Below, piece by piece: positions 23,726 through 32,139 of a DNA stretch of 64,000 bases. The notes below the pieces were generated by a model. The model searched no databases. It was not told the DNA's origin and was given only the letters and a program-made list of their open reading frames with translations. A program made the position numbers and the translations under genes. How positions within the stretch are numbered: position 1 is the stretch's first letter; each line of letters opens with the position of its first letter. This stretch comes from Paenibacillus soyae (lineage in GTDB: Bacteria > Bacillota > Bacilli > Paenibacillales > Paenibacillaceae): NCBI RefSeq assembly GCF_024623455.1, contig NZ_JANIPJ010000015.1:124001-188000 (forward strand), read 5' to 3'.

Positions 23726-24829
23726 TCATTCATAAATTTTGATCTCGTTGTAGAACGTGTCCCTCTCGACAGGAATTCGTCCGGCTCCCTTGATGAGCCA
23801 GATCAAGTCTTCTCTCGTAATGCCTTCCGGCGTTAACGCGCCCGCCGCGTGACTGATCTTCTCCTTGACGATCGTGCCGTGAGCATCCGAAGCGCCCATC
23901 GTTAACGCGACCTGCGTCAATTGAACGCCAATGTTAATAAAATACGCTTTAATATGCTGGAAGTTATCCAGCATGAGGCGGCTGATCGCGATCGTCTTCA
24001 GATCCTCGAACGCCGAATTGCGTCTGCGTATGCCGGCTTTCGGGTTGATCGGCTGCATGGACAGCGGAATGAATACCAGGAAACCGTTGGTTTCGTCCTG
24101 CAGCTCGCGAATCTGCATCAGATGGCGGATGCGGTCTTCCTTGGTTTCGATCGAGCCGTACAGCATCGTCGTATGCGTGCGCAGACCGAGGTTATGGGCG
24201 GTGCGATGAACGTCCAAGTATTGCGAGACGTCGGCTTTGGTAACGCGCATCTTCTTGCGATAGTGATCGGACAGGATTTCCGCGCCGCCGCCCGTCAGCG
24301 ATTTGAGGCCGGCTTTCATCAGCTCTTGGAGCACTTCCTTGTAGCTCAGCCCGCTGATGCGGGAGAAGAAGTCGATTTCGGCGGCTGTGTAGGCTTTCAG
24401 CGTGACGTCCGGGTACTTCTCGTTCAGCGCCTTCAGGGAATCGACGTAATATTGGAACGGTACATGCTGGTTATGGCCGCCGACGATATGGAATTCGCGC
24501 ACGCCGGGGTGAATATGCTGCTCGACGTATTCGATCATTTGCTCGCCGGACAGCGTGTATGCGCCGGGATCGCCTTCATCCTTGCGGAAGTTGCAGAAGG
24601 CGCAATGCGCTTCGCACACGTTCGTGAAGTACAAGCTCATATTTTCGATAAAATAAACCTTTTTCCCGTTCTTCCGGAGCGCGACCTCGTTGGCCAGCTG
24701 GCCGATGGTCAGCAGATCGTCGGATTCATATAAGAAGACGCCGTCTTCCAGCGTCAGACGCTGCCCGTGACGTACTTTTTCGATAATTTCACCCATTCTG
24801 CTGTCTTGTGTAGGGATGATGACATTCAT
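23726..24829 (-). CDS. mqnE: aminofutalosine synthase MqnE (radical SAM)
   Basis: A 367-residue radical SAM enzyme with the cluster motif C72-EAH-C76-AF-C79 and the downstream stretches HIVGGHNQH, YTAAEIDFFSR and LKSLTGGGAEI typical of MqnE (related to CofH/MqnC). It joins chorismate-derived 3-[(1-carboxyvinyl)oxy]benzoate to adenosine in the futalosine route to menaquinone. GGAGG lies 7 nt before the ATG. No other mqn gene is in the window. B. subtilis uses the MenFDHCEB route instead, so this is a useful lineage marker. Confidence 0.9.
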   Translation of the reverse strand: MNVIIPTQDSRMGEIIEKVRHGQRLTLEDGVFLYESDDLLTIGQLANEVALRKNGKKVYFIENMSLYFTNVCEAHCAFCNFRKDEGDPGAYTLSGEQMIEYVEQHIHPGVREFHIVGGHNQHVPFQYYVDSLKALNEKYPDVTLKAYTAAEIDFFSRISGLSYKEVLQELMKAGLKSLTGGGAEILSDHYRKKMRVTKADVSQYLDVHRTAHNLGLRTHTTMLYGSIETKEDRIRHLMQIRELQDETNGFLVFIPLSMQPINPKAGIRRRNSAFEDLKTIAISRLMLDNFQHIKAYFINIGVQLTQVALTMGASDAHGTIVKEKISHAAGALTPEGITREDLIWLIKGAGRIPVERDTFYNEIKIYE

Positions 24830-24910
24830 GGGAAGTCCTCCTTCAGTGGTAGTTCAAACAATAAGTATGTGAAAAAAATAACTTGCGATAACGCCTAAGA
24901 AGCTGTAACC

Positions 24911-24939
24911 ATTATAAACCTCACACGTAGCAGGGGCAA
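24911..24939 (-). promoter_or_regulatory. sigma-A promoter of mqnE
   Basis: On the minus strand TTGCCC (24934-24939) and TATAAT (24911-24916) are 17 nt apart, about 80 nt before the mqnE start. Confidence 0.6.
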
Positions 24940-24985
24940 CTAGAAAGTCATGCAAGCGGTCACACCTGGGGCGGACTGGAGGCTG

Positions 24986-25025
24986 CGCTCAAGCCCTTGA
25001 GCGGGAGGGTGATGTGGGGTATACT
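24986..25025 (+). promoter_or_regulatory. sigma-A promoter with palindrome over the -35 box, for the ErpA-type gene
   Basis: TTGAGC (24997-25002) and TATACT (25020-25025) are 17 nt apart. The perfect palindrome CGCTCAAG-CC-CTTGAGCG (24986-25003) covers the -35 box, which is where a repressor or activator dimer would bind. The start codon lies 41 nt beyond the -10 box. Confidence 0.6.
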
Positions 25026-25066
25026 ATGGATAAGTAAGTGAAGTGAAGCGAATGGAGGGATGTAGG

Positions 25067-25429
25067 ATGATCACGATCAGCGAGCTGGCATCCGAAAAAA
25101 TAAAAGAAATGCTGGAGCAGGAGGCTTCCCCGGACCTGTTCCTAAGAGTAGGCGTGAAGGAAGGCGGCTGCAGCGGCTTCTCCTATGGCATGGGCTTCGA
25201 CGACGAGCAGAAGGAAGACGACCAAGTCATTACGGCGCAAGGCCTTAAGGTTGTCGTGGATAACGACAGCGTCAAATATTTGCGCGGTCTCGTCATCGAT
25301 TTCAAGGAATCCGCGATGGGCGGCGGCTTCACGATCGAGAATCCGAACGCCAGCGCGACCTGCGGTTGCGGTTCGTCGTTCCGTACGGCGACCGATGCGG
25401 GCAAGCCTGCTGCCGAGGGCGAATGCTAA
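25067..25429 (+). CDS. HesB/ErpA-type iron-sulfur cluster carrier
   Basis: A 120-residue A-type carrier protein with the three invariant Cys: C35 in EGGCSGFSYG and C99, C101 in ATCGCGSSF. Such proteins accept a cluster from the SUF scaffold and deliver it to apo-proteins. The ATG at 25067 has GGAGG 8 nt upstream; the longer in-frame ATG at 25043 has none. Within the window it complements the Nfu scaffold at 21970. It is monocistronic, with its own promoter and terminator. Confidence 0.9.
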   Translation: MITISELASEKIKEMLEQEASPDLFLRVGVKEGGCSGFSYGMGFDDEQKEDDQVITAQGLKVVVDNDSVKYLRGLVIDFKESAMGGGFTIENPNASATCGCGSSFRTATDAGKPAAEGEC

Positions 25430-25451
25430 TCGTAACACGTTAACGCGAACA

Positions 25452-25488
25452 AACCTCTCCTGCGGACAGCCGCCGGGGAGGTTTTTTT
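25452..25488 (+). terminator. terminator after the ErpA-type gene
   Basis: AACCTCTCC (25452-25460) pairs with GGGGAGGTT (25475-25483), with one mismatch or wobble, followed by a run of T. It lies only 25 nt before the next gene. Confidence 0.82.
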
Positions 25489-25512
25489 GGCGAAGAGGGG
25501 AGTACACGACCG

Positions 25513-26268
25513 ATGTACCGGATTTTTATTGTGGAAGACGATGAGAAAATCGCGGCTATCCTGAGGAACAAAATGGAGCAATACGGCTACGAGGCCGCCG
25601 CTGCCGCCGATTTTCGGGACCTGATGCCGGAGATTGCGTCATTTGATCCGCAGCTCGTGCTGCTGGATATTAACCTGCCGTATTTCGACGGATACTATTG
25701 GTGCAGGCAAATCCGAACGCGCTCCAGCGTTCCGATCATCTTCCTATCGGCGAGGGCGGGCGAGATGGATCAGGTGATGGCGATCGAGAACGGCGGCGAC
25801 GATTATATTACGAAGCCGATCCAGCTGGAGCTGTTGATGGCGAAGGTGCGCGGCGTGCTGAGGAGAGCATATGGGGAATACGCGAGACCCGATAACGCGG
25901 AGCGCGGCGACACGGCGTTGGAAGCGGCAGCCGGGTACGCCGAAATTATCGTCCACGGACTTAAGCTGTCCCTAAGCCGCAACGAGCTGGAATGGGACGG
26001 CAGAAGTGTCGAGCTTACGAAAAACGAGAGCCTGCTGGCGGAATGTCTGATGCGCCGTCCCGGAACGATCGTCGCAAGGGAGACGCTGCTCGAAGCGCTC
26101 TGGGATGACGTGCAGTTCGTGGACGACAACACGTTGTCGGTGAACGTAACAAGGCTGCGCAAGAAGCTGGAGGAGATCGGTCTCGCGAAATCGATCGAAA
26201 CCGTAAGGGGACTCGGCTACAAGCTGTCGCTCGATAACGAAAGCAAGGCGGCGCCATCTAATGGATAG
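25513..26268 (+). CDS. BceR-like response regulator (OmpR family)
   Basis: A 251-residue regulator: a receiver domain with phosphorylation site D52 (LVLLDINLPYFDG) and the conserved Lys in YITKPIQ, then a winged-helix DNA-binding domain (about residues 145-240) ending LRKKLEEIGL...VRGLGYKLS. Its gene leads a regulator-kinase-ATPase-permease array, the exact order of the B. subtilis bceRSAB peptide-antibiotic resistance module. It probably activates the transporter genes from the operator at 27364. Its stop overlaps the kinase start by 8 nt. Confidence 0.88.
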   Translation: MYRIFIVEDDEKIAAILRNKMEQYGYEAAAAADFRDLMPEIASFDPQLVLLDINLPYFDGYYWCRQIRTRSSVPIIFLSARAGEMDQVMAIENGGDDYITKPIQLELLMAKVRGVLRRAYGEYARPDNAERGDTALEAAAGYAEIIVHGLKLSLSRNELEWDGRSVELTKNESLLAECLMRRPGTIVARETLLEALWDDVQFVDDNTLSVNVTRLRKKLEEIGLAKSIETVRGLGYKLSLDNESKAAPSNG

Positions 26269-27355
26269 ACATGGCGGAAGCCGGCCGCTGCTTGTGTTTA
26301 TGCGGGACAGGCTGCTTAACATCCTTTGTTTTATCATGCTGATAGGGCTTTGCTGCTGCCTGTATATGCTGGAGAACGTCCGCTATCCCGGCTTGATCGA
26401 GACCGCGACGATGCTTTATTTTGTCCTGCTCGCTGTAGTTGTGTATGCGGCGTGGCTGTCCATCGACTATATGCGCCAGCGCTATTATTTCAAACAAGTA
26501 AACGAAGCGCTGGAGAGGTCGGACGAGCTTGGAGCGGCGACGATCATACAATCCCTTGCGACGGAGGAGCAGAAGCTCGTAACGCGTCTTATCAGGGAGC
26601 AGCACAGGGCGTATCTGAACGAGCTCAACAAATATCGCAGGCAGCAGGAGATGCATAATCATTTCGTCATGCAATGGGTTCATCATATGAAGACGCCGGT
26701 CTCCGTAGTGGATCTGCTCATCCAGGAAGCCCGCCGTCAGCCGCCGGCCGGGGAGGAAGGCTGGCTGGAGCTTATCGGCAGCATTCAAGAAGAGACCGAG
26801 CGGCAGACGCGGGCGCTTGAGATAATGCTCCATACGGCCCGGCTGGACAAGTTCGAACTTGATTTGCATATCCGCAGGACGGCGCTTCACGAATTGATCC
26901 GGAGCTCGGTCAACGCCCATAAGCGTTTGTGCATCCGCTACTCGATCTTTCCGAAGATCGAAGGGGAAGCATGGGTGGAGACGGATGACAAGTGGATGAT
27001 GTTCGTCATGAACCAGCTCATCAGCAACGCGATCAAATACAGCAAGCAGAAGCCCGGCGTGAAGACGCTCTTGTTCCGGCTGTACGCTGCGGATGGGAAT
27101 GGAAGCGGTATTCGTCTGCAGGTAATCGATTCCGGCATCGGCATCGCTCCCCACGACCTGCCGAGAATATTCGAGCCGTTCTTCACGGGGGAGAACGGGC
27201 GCGCGACCGGCGAATCGACCGGCATGGGCCTCTATTTGGCCAAGCAGGTCTGCAGCCGGCTCGGCATCGGGATCGGCGCGGAATCGGAGCTCGGCGCAGG
27301 GACGACGTTTACGCTTACCTTTCAAACCCGGGGCATCCATGTCCTGGACGAGTAG
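26261..27355 (+). CDS. BceS-like intramembrane-sensing histidine kinase
   Basis: A 364-residue kinase with two transmembrane helices (about residues 14-32 and 44-62) separated by only a dozen outside residues and no extracellular sensor domain, the definition of an intramembrane-sensing kinase. The phosphoacceptor is H141 in WVHHMKTPV, followed by N-box NQLISNAIKY and G-boxes DSGIGI and GMGLYL. Kinases of this type receive their signal from the partner ABC permease rather than from the ligand directly. The start overlaps the regulator stop. Confidence 0.88.
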   Translation: MDRHGGSRPLLVFMRDRLLNILCFIMLIGLCCCLYMLENVRYPGLIETATMLYFVLLAVVVYAAWLSIDYMRQRYYFKQVNEALERSDELGAATIIQSLATEEQKLVTRLIREQHRAYLNELNKYRRQQEMHNHFVMQWVHHMKTPVSVVDLLIQEARRQPPAGEEGWLELIGSIQEETERQTRALEIMLHTARLDKFELDLHIRRTALHELIRSSVNAHKRLCIRYSIFPKIEGEAWVETDDKWMMFVMNQLISNAIKYSKQKPGVKTLLFRLYAADGNGSGIRLQVIDSGIGIAPHDLPRIFEPFFTGENGRATGESTGMGLYLAKQVCSRLGIGIGAESELGAGTTFTLTFQTRGIHVLDE

Positions 27356-27363
27356 CGGCAGGA

Positions 27364-27377
27364 TGACAATATTGTAA
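27364..27377. promoter_or_regulatory. BceR-type operator upstream of the ABC transporter genes
   Basis: TGACA-ATAT-TGTAA is an exact match to the TNACA-N4-TGTAA pattern described for BceR-like regulators. It sits 9 nt after the kinase stop, and its centre is roughly 64 nt before a TATACT box (27432-27437) that has no recognisable -35 element, as expected for an activator-dependent promoter. Confidence 0.7.
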
Positions 27378-27486
27378 GATTGCCGCTCTATATTGAAAGG
27401 CAAATCGATGGGTTCGGCTCGATCTCGGATATATACTAGACACATCACTTTACACCAGAACGAATATCCCAGGAGGACCCGCCGCG

Positions 27487-28263
27487 ATGAGCGTACTGAA
27501 AGCGCAAGGACTTGGCAAACTATACAGCACCAAAGGAAATCTCGTTTATAAAGCGTTGGAAAATATCGATTTGGAAGTAGAGACAGGGGAGTTCGTCGGC
27601 GTCATGGGACCGTCCGGCAGCGGCAAAACGACGCTTCTTAATCTGCTGGCAACCATTGACCGGCCCACCTCCGGCATGATCGAAATTAACGGCGTCAATC
27701 CGACCAAGCTGACGGACAACAAGCTGGCGTTGTTCCGCAGGCGCGAGCTCGGCTTCGTGTTCCAGGATTTCAACCTTCTGGACACGCTGTCGATCAAAGA
27801 AAATATCATTCTGCCGCTCGTCATGGAGGGCGAGAAGCCGAGAATTATCGAGGACCGGCTGAAGCCGATCGCCGAGATGCTCCAGATCGAATCGATCCTC
27901 GGGAAACGAACGTACGAGGTGTCCGGCGGCCAGAAGCAGAGAGCGGCGATCGCGAGGGCGATCATCCATAAGCCGACGCTGGTGCTGGCCGACGAACTAA
28001 CGGGCAACCTGGATTCCAAAGCGGCCAAGGACGTGATGGACTCCCTGAAGGAAATGAATGAGGTGTTCAGGGCGACCGTCCTGATGGTAACGCATGATCC
28101 GTTCTCCGCCAGCTATTGCCAGCGCATCATCTTCATCAAGGACGGCAAGTTTTTCTCGGAAATACGCCGGGGCTCGAACCGCCAGGCGTTCTTCCAACAA
28201 ATTTTGGACGCGCTGAGCGTGCTGGGAGGGAATTTCGATGACATTCCGTTCGCTCGCCCTTAG
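27487..28263 (+). CDS. BceA-like ABC transporter ATP-binding protein
   Basis: A 258-residue ABC ATPase: Walker A GPSGSGKTT, Q-loop FVFQDFNLLD, signature SGGQKQR and Walker B LVLADEL followed by TGNLDS. It is the MacB/LolD-like class used by BceAB-type transporters. With the permease it removes cell-wall-targeting peptides (bacitracin or lantibiotic type) from their lipid target. It has its own upstream operator and AGGAGG ribosome site, and its last 26 nt overlap the permease gene. Confidence 0.9.
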   Translation: MSVLKAQGLGKLYSTKGNLVYKALENIDLEVETGEFVGVMGPSGSGKTTLLNLLATIDRPTSGMIEINGVNPTKLTDNKLALFRRRELGFVFQDFNLLDTLSIKENIILPLVMEGEKPRIIEDRLKPIAEMLQIESILGKRTYEVSGGQKQRAAIARAIIHKPTLVLADELTGNLDSKAAKDVMDSLKEMNEVFRATVLMVTHDPFSASYCQRIIFIKDGKFFSEIRRGSNRQAFFQQILDALSVLGGNFDDIPFARP

Positions 28264-30214
28264 CAACGTCCGTGGCAATTGGCGCTCGTACAGCGCGTTT
28301 TTTCTCAGCAGCGTGTTTTCCGTTCTGATCTTCTATATTTATGCGGCGTTTCTGAATCATCCGGACGTGCTGAGCGGCCAAATCATCGGCGCTTCCAAGG
28401 TGAAGATCGGCATGCAGTACTGCCTGTACATCATTATGATTTTTTCGTTCCTGTTCATTCTGTACAGCAATTCGGCGTTTCTGAAGACAAGGAAGCAGGA
28501 ATTCGGCTTGTTCTCCTTGTTCGGGATGACGAGGTCGCAGCTGCGAAAGCTGGTTATCTATGAAAATATGGTGATCGCCGTGCTGGCCATTGCGGCGGGG
28601 ATCGGCCTCGGCATTTTGTTCAGCAAGCTGTTTTTTATGGCGCTTGCCGCCCTGCTCGGCATGGATGAAACGATTTCGTTCGCGGTCCCAATGGATGCGG
28701 TCTGGCTGACGGCCGGAGGTTTTTTTGCTCTGTTTCTTATCATCTCGATCTGGTCCGTGCTCCGAATCGGCAAGCAGCAGATCATCGAGCTGCTGAAAGC
28801 GGCGAGGCAGCCGAAGGGGAAGCTAACCTATAAGAAGTGGCAGGTTGTATTGGGGGCGCTGTGCCTGGTCAGCGGGTACGGCATGGCTTTCGTGATGAAC
28901 TCCTACACGTTCATCATCCTTTCGCTGCCTATTCTCGTTACCGTCGTCGCAGGCACTTATTTTCTGTTCACGCAGCTTAGCATCGTATTTCTCCGGTTCG
29001 TTCAGAAGCGGCACGGGGTGTACTACAATCGAACAAACATGCTAATTGTCGCGCAGCTCGGCTACAAAATCCGGGACAACGCTCGTATTCTGTTCGTCGT
29101 GTCCATTCTTAGCGCGGTCATCATGACGGCGCTCGGCACGGTGTACTTAATGCAGATCCAAGGCAAACAGGACATGCTGGAGACGTCTCCGTTCTCGATT
29201 GCCTATGTGGAGAGAGGGCTTCACGCGCATGAGGTTATCGATCCGGACCAGCTGAAGCGGACCATTGCGGAGGACGGCTTTACGGTCGCAAGGGAATCGA
29301 AAATCGTAGGGGTCGGTCTCGATCAATACGTGATCGAGTTTACAGGCGATGATTCTAGTCGGCTTGGCTGGGGAGATGACCCGGATTACCGGTACACATC
29401 CGATGCCATGATCATATCCGTCACCGACTACAATAAGCTTGCGGGGGAGGCGGGCAGGGAGCCGCTAGTCGCGGAGAGCGGTAAGCTCACCGTGCTCTAC
29501 AGCAGCTTCGACGACTCCACGTTCGGCAGCGGCACGGCGAAAGGCCGGATCAACGGTGAGCCGGTCGAGCTGCCCGTATCGGGCTCCATCAACGTAAGCA
29601 TGCTGAACAATTGGCTGGATTCGAACGCGATAACGCTCGTCATGGATGATCTCGGCTTCGTGAATTTGCTCGCCAGCGTGCCGGAAGAGCAGCAGCGCGT
29701 CTTCTACGGCTATGAGCTTAACAATTGGGAGGAATCCGCCGGACTGGTCAAGAAGCTTGACGGCATGATCTCGGAGGAGCGGGGGGGCGATAAGGATTTC
29801 GGCCGGGCGGAGCGATTCGCCAGAATGAAAGAGACGATATCGCTGACGCTGTTCATCGGCATGTTCATCAGCTTGCTGTTCTTCATCGCGGCGGGAAGCA
29901 TGATCTACTTCAAGCTGTTCACGGAAATACAGGAGGATCAGGCTCAGTTCAGAGGACTCTCGCGCATCGGCATGACCCGCAAGGAAATTCGCCGCGTCGT
30001 CGTGTCGCAGATCGCGATCGTCTTCTTCATCCCGTGCGTCGTCGGCATAAGCCACGCATTGTTCGCGATGCGCTCCCTCGACAATATGATGAATACGTCC
30101 AACTGGATCTATTCGTTCGTGGTTATCGGCATCTATATCGTCATGCAGACGCTGTACTTCCTGCTGGCGAGCAACAGCTACATGAAAAGCATGCTTCGCG
30201 GCTCGGCCGCGTAA
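28238..30214 (+). CDS. BceB-like ABC transporter permease
   Basis: A 658-residue permease with ten predicted membrane helices in the BceB layout: one helix, a group of helices, then a large extracellular domain (about residues 300-535) before the last three. The FtsX-like region NSAFLKTRKQEFGLFSLFGMTRSQL is conserved. The big outer domain is where BceB proteins meet the peptide or lipid II complex and where they signal to the kinase. The start ATG lies inside the ATPase gene, implying coupled translation. The actual drug spectrum cannot be predicted. Confidence 0.9.
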   Translation: MTFRSLALSNVRGNWRSYSAFFLSSVFSVLIFYIYAAFLNHPDVLSGQIIGASKVKIGMQYCLYIIMIFSFLFILYSNSAFLKTRKQEFGLFSLFGMTRSQLRKLVIYENMVIAVLAIAAGIGLGILFSKLFFMALAALLGMDETISFAVPMDAVWLTAGGFFALFLIISIWSVLRIGKQQIIELLKAARQPKGKLTYKKWQVVLGALCLVSGYGMAFVMNSYTFIILSLPILVTVVAGTYFLFTQLSIVFLRFVQKRHGVYYNRTNMLIVAQLGYKIRDNARILFVVSILSAVIMTALGTVYLMQIQGKQDMLETSPFSIAYVERGLHAHEVIDPDQLKRTIAEDGFTVARESKIVGVGLDQYVIEFTGDDSSRLGWGDDPDYRYTSDAMIISVTDYNKLAGEAGREPLVAESGKLTVLYSSFDDSTFGSGTAKGRINGEPVELPVSGSINVSMLNNWLDSNAITLVMDDLGFVNLLASVPEEQQRVFYGYELNNWEESAGLVKKLDGMISEERGGDKDFGRAERFARMKETISLTLFIGMFISLLFFIAAGSMIYFKLFTEIQEDQAQFRGLSRIGMTRKEIRRVVVSQIAIVFFIPCVVGISHALFAMRSLDNMMNTSNWIYSFVVIGIYIVMQTLYFLLASNSYMKSMLRGSAA

Positions 30215-30233
30215 CGGAATAGATCAAAAAGCG

Positions 30234-30276
30234 AAGGACCGTCTCCCGGCCATTATGGCCGGCGGAGGCGGTCCTT
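30234..30276. terminator. bidirectional terminator between the Bce-like operon and the metallophosphatase gene
   Basis: The outer stem AAGGACCG...CGGTCCTT with an inner GGCC-ATTAT-GGCC stem forms a long hairpin. It overlaps the last codons of the minus-strand gene ending at 30253. Confidence 0.75.
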
Positions 30277-30996
30277 TGCCGTGCCTACTTGGAAATCCAT
30301 GCTTCTGTAGCCGGCTTCCGTCCGGCAGGAGAACGTCACGCCGCTTCCGGTATCAAGGAGCGTGAGCCGATGCCCGTGCTTCGAGCCCGTATCGATAGCG
30401 ATCCGCCGCTCATCCGCCCATATCTCCCCGGGCGCGGCCCCCAGCTTGAATGTCGGCGTGTGGCCGAACATGATGCGGCTGAAGCGTCTGGCCGGAAGAT
30501 TGGCCGGATCCGCATCGATAAGAGAGGCCAGCCCGTCAACCGGGTAAGTATGGAACTCCTCGCGTATTTCCGTTAAGTCGCGGACGGATTGGCTGGCATA
30601 AGGAATGCCCGGACGTATGCCGGCATGCACGAACAACACTTCGTCCTCCATATGGGTGAGGGGCAGAGATTGAATCCATTTCACGTAAGAGACAAGTCTG
30701 CCCGAAGCGCGGAAGCCTCTTCGTCTTCGGCTGCGCTTGTAGGCCGAGACCAACTTCAGCTCCTGATTGCCGGGAAGCGCGACGGCCCCCTGCGATTCGA
30801 GCTCGCGCACGAGATCGATCGTTCTCCAGGAAACGGGATTGTCCGCGTCGATGTAATCGCCCAGCATGACGAGACGGTCCTTCGAAGGATCGTAGCCAGC
30901 TTCCTGCAGGAGGCGAAGCAGTCCTTCCTTATGGCCGTGGATGTCCGATATGGCAAGCAGCCTATTGCCGCCGTTCTGTAATAATCCGCTGTTCAC
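30253..30996 (-). CDS. metallophosphoesterase (PPP-type) with GNQE in place of GNHE
   Basis: A 247-residue calcineurin-like phosphoesterase. Motifs are SDIHGH, GDYIDADN, GNQE, VHAG and FGHTP. In standard PPP phosphatases the third motif is GNHE, where His is the proton donor; here it is Gln, and the second motif lacks the usual Arg-Gly. A basic patch (KRSRRRRGFR) follows. It might be a slow or altered enzyme, for example acting on nucleotides. The GTG start at 30996 is supported by AAAGG 9 nt upstream. It is monocistronic. Confidence 0.78.
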   Translation of the reverse strand: MNSGLLQNGGNRLLAISDIHGHKEGLLRLLQEAGYDPSKDRLVMLGDYIDADNPVSWRTIDLVRELESQGAVALPGNQELKLVSAYKRSRRRRGFRASGRLVSYVKWIQSLPLTHMEDEVLFVHAGIRPGIPYASQSVRDLTEIREEFHTYPVDGLASLIDADPANLPARRFSRIMFGHTPTFKLGAAPGEIWADERRIAIDTGSKHGHRLTLLDTGSGVTFSCRTEAGYRSMDFQVGTAKDRLRRP

Positions 30997-31173
30997 ACGA
31001 TCAACGACCTTTCATTCGCGATGCTTTCTTTCAAGATGCTTGCTTTCAAGTCTCACATACAATATATAGCCGCTCCGCGAGGTTGGTCTCGGCTATAGCG
31101 GTCCAAATCCCGGACAAGAAAGTTTCGGCGTGGTAAAATATAGGTATCATATAGCGCGCAAAGGGGAGCGATA

Positions 31174-32037
31174 ATGAGAATGGTTCAGCCTATGGAAGGG
31201 AAGCTAGTCGCCGTGACGGGCGCGAACTCCGGTATGGGACTCGCCACCGTCGTGGAGCTTGCGCGGATGGGCGCGGAAGTTGTTATGATCTGCAGAAGCA
31301 GAACCCGCGGGGAAGAAGCGCTTGCTCGCGCGAGGGAGGAAAGCGGAAGCGGCAGCATTACGCTTATGCTGTGCGATTTGGGTTCGTTCGCCAGCATCCG
31401 CACGTTCGCCGAAGCGTTCCGGAAGCAATTCGATAAGCTGGATGTGCTCGTGAACAACGCGGGCGTCGTATCGCTTAAGCGGCAAGCGACGGAGGATGGC
31501 TACGAAATCATGATCGGCGTCAATCATCTCGGCCATTTCCTGCTCACGGGCGAGCTGCTGCCCTGTCTGCTCCGCGCGGAGCAAGGCCGGATCATCAACG
31601 TGTCCTCCGGCGCCCACAAAGCCGGCCGCATCCGGTATGACGATCATACGATGATGAACGGCGTGAACGTGGTGAACGGCTATGCAAGATCCAAGCTCGC
31701 CAACATCTTGTTCACCAAAGAGCTCGCAAGGAAGCTGAGCGGCACGAGGGTCACCGTTAACGCGCTTCATCCCGGCGCCGTCTCCACCGCGATCGGCGTC
31801 GACCGGCAATCGGGCTTCGGCAAATCGGTTCATCGCATGCTGCGGCCGTTTTTCCGGACGCCCCAGCAAGGCGCGGCTACCGCCATCTATCTCGCGTCCA
31901 GTCCCGACGTGTCCCGGATGACAGGCCTTTACTTCATCGACCGCAATCCGGCGCGCGTCACTGCCGCCGCGAGCGATGAGGTCGAGGCGGCGCGATTATG
32001 GGCTTGGAGCGAAGCGCAGACGGGCGTGGCGTACTGA
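31174..32037 (+). CDS. short-chain dehydrogenase/reductase, retinol-dehydrogenase-like
   Basis: A 287-residue SDR with the full active site: TGANSGMG cofactor motif, CDLGSF (Asp for the adenine ring), VLVNNAG, IINVSSGAHK with the catalytic Ser, and YARSK. The order and the VNHLGHFLLT segment are typical of the retinol-dehydrogenase/WWOX-like group that reduces hydrophobic carbonyls. GGGGAG lies 5 nt before the ATG. The real substrate is unknown. It converges on the two-component genes. Confidence 0.85.
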   Translation: MRMVQPMEGKLVAVTGANSGMGLATVVELARMGAEVVMICRSRTRGEEALARAREESGSGSITLMLCDLGSFASIRTFAEAFRKQFDKLDVLVNNAGVVSLKRQATEDGYEIMIGVNHLGHFLLTGELLPCLLRAEQGRIINVSSGAHKAGRIRYDDHTMMNGVNVVNGYARSKLANILFTKELARKLSGTRVTVNALHPGAVSTAIGVDRQSGFGKSVHRMLRPFFRTPQQGAATAIYLASSPDVSRMTGLYFIDRNPARVTAAASDEVEAARLWAWSEAQTGVAY

Positions 32038-32139
32038 CGAGCCGCGGAAGACGAATGCAGGGGCGCTAGAGCTATTAAACGCTCAGTCCTTTCATTGGCG
32101 GCGTTTATTTCTTATCGTTGAGCTCAAGCGCCTGACGGC

